A stretch of 64,000 bases of DNA from Thermococcus henrietii (lineage in GTDB: Archaea; Methanobacteriota_B; Thermococci; Thermococcales; Thermococcaceae), in NCBI RefSeq assembly GCF_900198835.1, contig NZ_LT900021.1, positions 868,001 to 932,000 of the forward strand. The letters run 5' to 3'. Both the position numbers and the translations under genes were made by a program. Below the pieces are notes generated by a model. The model ran no database searches, was not told the origin of the DNA, and worked only from the letters and a program-made list of their open reading frames with translations. This document shows, one piece after another, positions 58,777-64,000 of the stretch (its first letter is position 1; every line of letters begins with the position of its first letter).

Positions 58777-60834
58777 ATGGCCGAGAAACTCGTGCCCGTA
58801 GTGTGTCCCTGGTGTTCAGTCGGCTGTCGCTTTTACGCGGTCAGCGTGAACGGCTACATCAGGAAGATTGAATTCGACTACGACCACCCCACCGTCAACC
58901 GCGGAAAGCTCTGCCCGAAGGGCGTTGCCTCCTACCAGTTCATCAACAGCCCCAAGAGACTTAAGAAGCCCCTCAAGCGCGTTGGTGAGAAGGGAGAAGG
59001 AAAGTTCGAGGAGATAAACTGGAGCGAAGCTTACAAGATAATCGCCGAGAAGATTAAGGAAATCAAGGAAACCTACGGTCCCGAGGCTATAGCATTCCTC
59101 GCTAGCGAGAAGATAACCTTCGAGGAGAACTACCTCGTCCACAAGCTGTCGAAGGCGATAGGGACCAACCACCTCGACTTCCCGGGAAGGTACTGCCAGT
59201 ACTCCAACAGCCCCGCGAGAACGGCTGTCTTCGGTAGCTCGGCCGCGACCAATCCATTCGAGGACGTTGCCAAAGCCGAGTTTATTCTGATTTGGGGCCA
59301 CAACCCCGCTGAGACGGCACCTGTTTTCTTCGGTCAGTACATTGAGAAGGCCGTCCTCGACAACGGCGCCGAGATGGTCGTCATAGACCCGCGCGCGACG
59401 AGGGGCCACAAGTACGCGAGCATGCACCTCAAGCCTTACCCTGGAACCGACCTCGCGATAGCCCTGGCCATGCTCAACGTCGTCATAAGCGAGGAGCTCT
59501 ACGACAAGGAGTTCGTCAACGAGAGGACGACCGGCTTCGAGGAGCTCAAGGAGGCCGTCAAGGAGTACACACCGGAGTGGGCTGAGAAGATAAGCGGCGT
59601 TCCCGCAGAGGACATAAGGAAGGTTGCGAGGCTCTTCGCCACCAAGAGAACTGCCCTCTTCGTCAACGAGGGCATGAACCAGCACGTCAACGGTTTTGAG
59701 ATGGCGGTGGCCCTCGCTGACCTCGTGGCCATCACCGGCAACATAGGCAAAGAGGGCGTCTGGAGCGGTGTCTTCCCAGGTGCCCAGTGCGGGTTCTGTG
59801 CCGCAATGACCGGCATCGCTCCGAACAAGCTCCCGACCGGCAAGCTCGTCACCGACGAGGCCGCGAGGGCTGAAGTCGAGAGGCTCTGGGGCTTCAATAT
59901 ACCCGACTGGGTCGGCCTCGACTTAACCAACATGATACGCGAGATGGGCAACAAGATTAGGATGATGTACATCGTCGGCGGCAACATCGCCAAGTCGGCC
60001 CCGAACAGCAAGTGGGTCAGGGAACAACTCAAGAAGCTCGACTTCCTGGTTGTGCAGGACATATTCCTCACCGAGACGGCTAAATACGCTGACATAGTTC
60101 TCCCTGCCGCGGCCTGGTTTGAGAAGACTGGAACGGCAATAAGCGCCGAGAGAAGGGTCCAGAGGAGCTACAAGGCTGCGAACCCGCCCGGAGAGGCTAA
60201 GCCCGACTGGCTTATCCTAGTTGAGCTCGCCAAGGAGCTCGGCCTCGGCGAGTACTTCAAGTACGAGCACCCGGATGAGATTCTCAGGGAGATAAACAGC
60301 GTTATTCCGCTCTTCAAGGGAGCAACTCCGGAATATCTCGCGGAGCACCCCGAGGGATGCTTCTTCCCGTGCATCGAGCCCGGTGAGGGAACGAAGGTCC
60401 TCTTCAAGAAGGGCTTCAAGACGAGTGATGGAAAGGCCCACCTCCAGCCCGTTGGCTGGCGTGAGCCGCCGGAGAAGCCCGACGAGGAGTATCCGCTCTG
60501 GCTCACCAACTTCAGGTTCGTCGGCCACTGGCACACGGGAACCATGTCCTTCGAGAGTCCGAGCCTTGAGAAGCGCTGGCCAGAGGAGTACGTCATGATT
60601 AACCCGAAGGACGCCGAGAAGTACGGCATAAGGAACGGGGACCTCGTCAAGGTCGAGACCAGGCGCGGAAGCGTTCTCGTCAGGGCAGAGGTTACTGACC
60701 ACGTCAGGGAGGGCGTTATCGCGATGCCGAACCACTGGAACATCAACGTTCTGACCCTTGAGACCATCCACGAGAAGACCAAGATGGCCGAGCTCAAGGC
60801 CGTCGCGGCCAGGATTAGGAAGGTGGAGGAGTGA
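58777..60834 (+). CDS. fdhA: Formate dehydrogenase catalytic subunit (molybdopterin/tungstopterin)
   Basis: A 685-residue FdhF-type oxidoreductase that takes electrons from formate. The N-terminal [4Fe-4S] ligands are Cys10, Cys13, Cys17 and Cys46. The probable metal ligand is Cys140 in PGRYCQYSNS, so the enzyme uses Cys, not selenocysteine. The bis-MGD domains follow, including the C-terminal GDLVKVETRRGSVLVRA region. ATG 58777 follows GGGTGATAGCC. Downstream genes for an Fe-S protein and antiporter-type subunits fit a formate hydrogenlyase. Tungsten is likely the metal in Thermococcales but is not visible in sequence. Confidence 0.92.
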   Translation: MAEKLVPVVCPWCSVGCRFYAVSVNGYIRKIEFDYDHPTVNRGKLCPKGVASYQFINSPKRLKKPLKRVGEKGEGKFEEINWSEAYKIIAEKIKEIKETYGPEAIAFLASEKITFEENYLVHKLSKAIGTNHLDFPGRYCQYSNSPARTAVFGSSAATNPFEDVAKAEFILIWGHNPAETAPVFFGQYIEKAVLDNGAEMVVIDPRATRGHKYASMHLKPYPGTDLAIALAMLNVVISEELYDKEFVNERTTGFEELKEAVKEYTPEWAEKISGVPAEDIRKVARLFATKRTALFVNEGMNQHVNGFEMAVALADLVAITGNIGKEGVWSGVFPGAQCGFCAAMTGIAPNKLPTGKLVTDEAARAEVERLWGFNIPDWVGLDLTNMIREMGNKIRMMYIVGGNIAKSAPNSKWVREQLKKLDFLVVQDIFLTETAKYADIVLPAAAWFEKTGTAISAERRVQRSYKAANPPGEAKPDWLILVELAKELGLGEYFKYEHPDEILREINSVIPLFKGATPEYLAEHPEGCFFPCIEPGEGTKVLFKKGFKTSDGKAHLQPVGWREPPEKPDEEYPLWLTNFRFVGHWHTGTMSFESPSLEKRWPEEYVMINPKDAEKYGIRNGDLVKVETRRGSVLVRAEVTDHVREGVIAMPNHWNINVLTLETIHEKTKMAELKAVAARIRKVEE

Positions 60835-60844
60835 GGTGGTTGGA

Positions 60845-61342
60845 ATGAGCAAGAAGATTTTCCTCGACTATAAGCGCTGTATCGGCTGTAAGGCCTGTGA
60901 AGTGGCCTGTGAAATGACTCACGGCGAGGCAAGGATACGGGTCTTCGAGTTCCCCGACCTCTTCACCGTTCCCTTCAACTGCCGCCACTGTGAAAAGGCT
61001 CCATGCGAAAACGTCTGTCCGACTGGGGCGCTCTTCAGGGACGAGGACGGCGCGGTTGCCTTTGACCCGCTCAAGTGTATCGGTTGTCTCATGTGTGCCG
61101 TTGCCTGTCCATTTGGAATTCCAAAGCTCGACGAGGAGAACAAGATTATGGATAAGTGCGACCTCTGTTCCGACAGAAGAGCGGAAGGAAAGCTTCCAGC
61201 GTGTGTCTCGGCCTGTCCAACGGAGGCCCTGCTCTACGGTGACATGAACGAGGTGCTTTGGAACAGGGAAGGAAAGATAGTGGCCAACTTGAAGAGCTCC
61301 GCCGAGAAGGGGGAGGGAGAAAAGGCCTACATCGTCCTCTGA
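60845..61342 (+). CDS. fdhB: Four-cluster ferredoxin-type subunit of formate dehydrogenase
   Basis: A 165-residue iron-sulfur protein of the HycB/FdhB/DMSO-reductase-beta type, with Cys motifs CIGCKACEVAC, CRHCEKAPCENVCP, CIGCLMCAVACP and CDLCSDRR...CVSACP for four [4Fe-4S] clusters. It should wire electrons from FdhA to the hydrogenase module. ATG 60845 follows GGAGTGAGGTGG and lies 10 bases after fdhA. Confidence 0.92.
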   Translation: MSKKIFLDYKRCIGCKACEVACEMTHGEARIRVFEFPDLFTVPFNCRHCEKAPCENVCPTGALFRDEDGAVAFDPLKCIGCLMCAVACPFGIPKLDEENKIMDKCDLCSDRRAEGKLPACVSACPTEALLYGDMNEVLWNREGKIVANLKSSAEKGEGEKAYIVL

Positions 61343-61361
61343 CATTATTTTTTGCGAAGGA

Positions 61362-61378
61362 AACCAAGGGTTAAAAAC
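61362..61378 (-). promoter_or_regulatory. Extended SurR-type motif before the antiporter subunit gene
   Basis: The minus strand is an exact GTTn3AACn5GTT. It lies between fdhB and the antiporter gene, right before the GAGGTGAT Shine-Dalgarno. An A/T-rich TATA-like CATTATTTTTT at 61343-61353 would put an internal start near 61374, within the site. Confidence 0.5.
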
Positions 61379-61392
61379 GAGAGGTGATGGGA

Positions 61393-62835
61393 GTGTACTA
61401 TGTTCCGTTCCTGGTCTCAATGTTCCTCCCCTTTGTGCTACTCGTGGTTTGGAAGAGCGAGAGCAGGGGTACAGGGGTCTTTGCGGCAGTAATTTTTGGA
61501 ATCTCTCTGGCGTTCAACGCCTGGGGAGCCTACCAGTATCTGACGAACGACTTAGGCAAGACGCTTCACGTTGCTTACATAACCTACGGAAACGCTGGGG
61601 AAATATTTGGTATTATTGTCGATGAGGTCTCGGTACTGATGGGCCTCGTGACCATGGTAGTGGCCTTCCTTGTAAGCTTGTATGCCATTGACTACATGAG
61701 CGAAAAGCACTCAGCAAATCCCTTTAAGGAGGGTAAAGGGAAATTCTTCGCCCTTCTTGGAGTTCTCGTTGCTTCTACGATGGTCTTCATCTACGGAACA
61801 AATCTCATCCAGTTCATAGTGTTCCTTGAGATAATCGCCCTTGCCCTTGACGACCTGATAAATACCTACGGAAACGCATCGCTCGACTCCCTCAAAGCAT
61901 ACCTCGTCTTGAACCTAGCGGTAGTCCTAATGATAATATCTTTCTTTGTACTCGGAAGCGGACAGGCGCTCTACAAGCTCGGTTCGGTAAGTGAATCCGC
62001 CAAACACACCGCCTTAGTGCTCATAGCCTTTGCGGCATTTGCAATGAGCTCACAGTTCTTCTTTTACTCCTGGCTTCCGAAGTCCACGAAGGGTCCAGTC
62101 CCAGTCTCGGCGTTAATCCACAGCGTTTCAGTCGTCTCACTTGGAATACTCCTCATGCTTAGGTTCATACAGTTTGGCGGGAAGTACGAGGGGCTGTTCT
62201 ACATACTGGCAATTTTCTCAGTCTTCATGGTCGTTCTGATGATGTTTTACTACCCGATTCAGAGTGATCTCAAGACCCTCATAGCTTACTCGACGATAGG
62301 ACAGGCGGCCATTGGCTTCATGACCTTGGCTTACGCTGCTTACGGTAGTTCCATAGGACTTCAAGTGGCGACGTATCAGGTCATCAACCATGCCTTCATC
62401 AAGTCGCTGGCGTTTCTCACGGCGGGAGCAATGGGATACTCCCTTGGAACAACCAACATGGCAAGGATAAAAGGCTTCGCAAAAAGCCTGCCTGCAGTAA
62501 GCGTTAGCTGGTTCTTGGCGATGTTCGGTCTGGCGGGGGTTCTGCCTATGGGAATGTTCTTCAGTAAGGCATACGAGACAATGACGAACGCTCACGCCCC
62601 GGGTGTGTTCTCTTGGCTCCTGCCAGTGCTGATACTCTTCGAGGCGGCGATACTCCTCGTCGTTGTGATGGTGTGGTTTAGGAGAATATTCTTTGGCTCA
62701 GAGATTTCACCGCAGCCCTCCGTTAGTCCAACAAAGCTCATGTACTTCGCAATGCTTGTGCTGATAATAGCCGGCACCGTTTCGCCGTGGGTGACCCTGA
62801 GTATCGTCAGCAAAATAGGATTCATAGCGGGGTGA
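61393..62835 (+). CDS. Proton/sodium-conducting membrane subunit (MrpD/NuoN-like) of the formate hydrogenlyase module
   Basis: A 480-residue, about 14-helix protein of the Mrp/NuoL-M-N family. Conserved charge positions are visible: Glu in QFIVFLEIIALALDD, Lys in the SWLPKSTKGPVPVSALIHS loop and a second Lys in VINHAFIKSLAFLTAGA. It moves ions as electrons pass to protons. GTG 61393 was chosen because GAGGTGAT is 4 bases upstream, although ATG 61387 is possible. It is preceded by a SurR-type motif. Confidence 0.85.
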   Translation: MYYVPFLVSMFLPFVLLVVWKSESRGTGVFAAVIFGISLAFNAWGAYQYLTNDLGKTLHVAYITYGNAGEIFGIIVDEVSVLMGLVTMVVAFLVSLYAIDYMSEKHSANPFKEGKGKFFALLGVLVASTMVFIYGTNLIQFIVFLEIIALALDDLINTYGNASLDSLKAYLVLNLAVVLMIISFFVLGSGQALYKLGSVSESAKHTALVLIAFAAFAMSSQFFFYSWLPKSTKGPVPVSALIHSVSVVSLGILLMLRFIQFGGKYEGLFYILAIFSVFMVVLMMFYYPIQSDLKTLIAYSTIGQAAIGFMTLAYAAYGSSIGLQVATYQVINHAFIKSLAFLTAGAMGYSLGTTNMARIKGFAKSLPAVSVSWFLAMFGLAGVLPMGMFFSKAYETMTNAHAPGVFSWLLPVLILFEAAILLVVVMVWFRRIFFGSEISPQPSVSPTKLMYFAMLVLIIAGTVSPWVTLSIVSKIGFIAG

Positions 62836-62839
62836 TATT

Positions 62840-64000
62840 ATGCTGCCGTTGGAATACGCGATAATTGCCTTTATCATTGGTGCCTTTGCGGGTATCCTTA
62901 GGGATTATAGAGCCACCACTAAGGCCTCAAGCTTCATGGCGTTCCTCGGAGCACTGGCCCTGCTCTACCAAGTGTACTACGTCTACACCAACGGCCCGGT
63001 CAGCGGCAGTGTCTTCGGCCTTCCCGTTCACATAGACGGACTCTCCGCGATATTCCTGTTCATAGTGGGCATAGTGAGCCTTGGCTCGGCAATATTCGCA
63101 ATAGGCTACATGGATCACCATGAGAAGAGGGGCAAGGGCTGGGTCTATGCGGTGGCCTACAACACTTTCATAGGCTCGATGGCCCTCGTCGTTACGGTCA
63201 GCAACCTCGAGTGGTTCGTGTTTTCCTGGGAGCTCATGACCCTCAGCTCGTTCGTGCTGATATTCTGGAAGGAGGAGAAGAAGGACCTCGACGCGAGCTT
63301 CAAGTACTACCTGACCATGCACTTCTTTGACACCATCCCGCTGTTCCTGCTCCTCGGTCTCGCGAGCGTCCTAACTGGCAGCATTCACAACCTCAGTTAT
63401 TCGGCGATTCAGCAGGCCCTCGCAACGGCCTCACCCCTTCAGAGGGGACTGTTCTACGGCCTGTTCCTCATCGTGTTCATGACTAAAGCCGGTATAGTCC
63501 CGCTCCACTACTGGCTTCCAGACGCTCACCCTGCCGCTCCAAGCAACGTCTCAGCGCTCCTCAGTGGTATAATGATAAAGACCGCGGTCTACGGGCTTCT
63601 CCGCTTTGACTGGGGCATGGCCGGCTACAACACACTCCTCGGCTACATCGTTGCCGGACTTGGAATAGCAACCCTTACAGTGGGAACTCTCTACGCCCTC
63701 AGGGAAACGAACTCCAAGAGGCTATTGGCCTACCACAGCGTAGGTCAGATGGGGTACATCTGGCTCGGCATTGGAATAGGCATGGTTCTCATACCTCATG
63801 GGGGGACCCTCGCCGCTATCGGTGCCCTTGGAATGTTCGCGGGCCTCTTCCACGCGATAAACCACGCAATCTTCAAGGGTGCCCTCTTCCTTGAGGCAGG
63901 TGCGGTCGAGTACGCAACTGGAACCGTTGAGCTGAACGAGCTGGGTGGCCTTGGACCGCTCATGAAGAGCACTGCCCTTGCGACGTTCTTCGCTTCGATG
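62840..64000 (+). CDS. Hydrogenase-4 component B/NuoL-like antiporter subunit (truncated by the window end)
   Basis: The frame opens at ATG 62840 (GGTGAT upstream) and stays open to base 64000, giving at least 387 residues. The Glu in FSWELMTLSSFVL, the HYWLPDAHPAAPSNVSALLSG loop and Lys in HAIFKGALFLEAGA are signatures of the HyfB/MbhH-like antiporter subunits. It starts five bases after the preceding gene and is the fourth gene of the formate operon. Confidence 0.88.
   Translation, partial: MLPLEYAIIAFIIGAFAGILRDYRATTKASSFMAFLGALALLYQVYYVYTNGPVSGSVFGLPVHIDGLSAIFLFIVGIVSLGSAIFAIGYMDHHEKRGKGWVYAVAYNTFIGSMALVVTVSNLEWFVFSWELMTLSSFVLIFWKEEKKDLDASFKYYLTMHFFDTIPLFLLLGLASVLTGSIHNLSYSAIQQALATASPLQRGLFYGLFLIVFMTKAGIVPLHYWLPDAHPAAPSNVSALLSGIMIKTAVYGLLRFDWGMAGYNTLLGYIVAGLGIATLTVGTLYALRETNSKRLLAYHSVGQMGYIWLGIGIGMVLIPHGGTLAAIGALGMFAGLFHAINHAIFKGALFLEAGAVEYATGTVELNELGGLGPLMKSTALATFFASM

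Noticed and set aside
1-64000. CRISPR arrays, tRNA, rRNA and insertion sequences
   Set aside because: No regularly spaced repeats, cloverleaf signatures, rRNA segments or transposase genes were recognised on reading both strands.

Overview
The window reads as a piece of a hyperthermophilic euryarchaeal chromosome of the order Thermococcales, most likely the genus Thermococcus. Supporting features are NMD3, UPF0200-type and DUF257-type proteins, phosphoenolpyruvate synthase, a CoA-dependent NAD(P)H sulfur reductase, a hydrogenase-maturation set beside a formate dehydrogenase/hydrogenase operon, archaeal TATA boxes about 26 nt before the inferred starts, and GGTGAT/GGAGG-type Shine-Dalgarno sequences. 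Genes are tightly packed. Many operon partners share ATGA or GTGA overlaps, and several convergent pairs share their stop codons as a 4-nt TTAG or CTAA.

Region 1 (1-11.0 kb) is a glycerol and glycerophosphodiester locus: a glpA-type dehydrogenase, its FAD partner and a DUF1667 protein in one operon, then a VapBC-like pair, glycerol kinase, two tandem 4-TM paralogues of unknown function, two glycerophosphodiester phosphodiesterases and an MFS carrier. Region 2 (11-19.7 kb) holds a hydrolase, a DUF2334 deacetylase, an ABC-2 exporter, a methyltransferase, a candidate C/D box sRNA, upp and two tandem MATE exporters. Region 3 (19.7-33.7 kb) holds ppsA, a four-gene membrane cluster that may make a surface polysaccharide, a large secreted papain-like protease of mosaic base composition, DUF424, nmd3, the sulfur reductase and a BtpA-like enzyme.

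Region 4 (33.8-47.1 kb) carries a PH/SHOCT-like protein, a DUF257 protein, tldE/tldD, a two-domain winged-helix regulator with a small membrane protein, a secreted Lon-like protease, a PP-loop enzyme, a second candidate C/D box sRNA, glmM and three PIN-domain toxin-antitoxin loci, one of them frameshifted. Region 5 (47.1-64 kb) is hydrogen, metal and formate metabolism: a cysteine desulfurase, a CooC-like ATPase, acetyl-CoA synthetase, hypE-(HEPN/MNT)-hypF, hypD-hypC-hypC-like, DUF302, a TetR regulator, formate dehydrogenase subunits and the start of a membrane hydrogenase/antiporter module of the formate hydrogenlyase type.

The most interesting signals are regulatory and non-coding. Four exact copies of the extended SurR motif GTTn3AACn5GTT lie in short promoter gaps: before the sulfur reductase, cooC, hypF and the first antiporter subunit. 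Three copies of a TGAC-N6-GTCA palindrome surround the TetR gene and sit at or just after predicted transcription starts. The two candidate C/D box sRNAs share the same unusual paired box variants (C = ATGACGA, D = CCGA). No tRNA, rRNA, CRISPR array, insertion sequence or replication origin was recognised.
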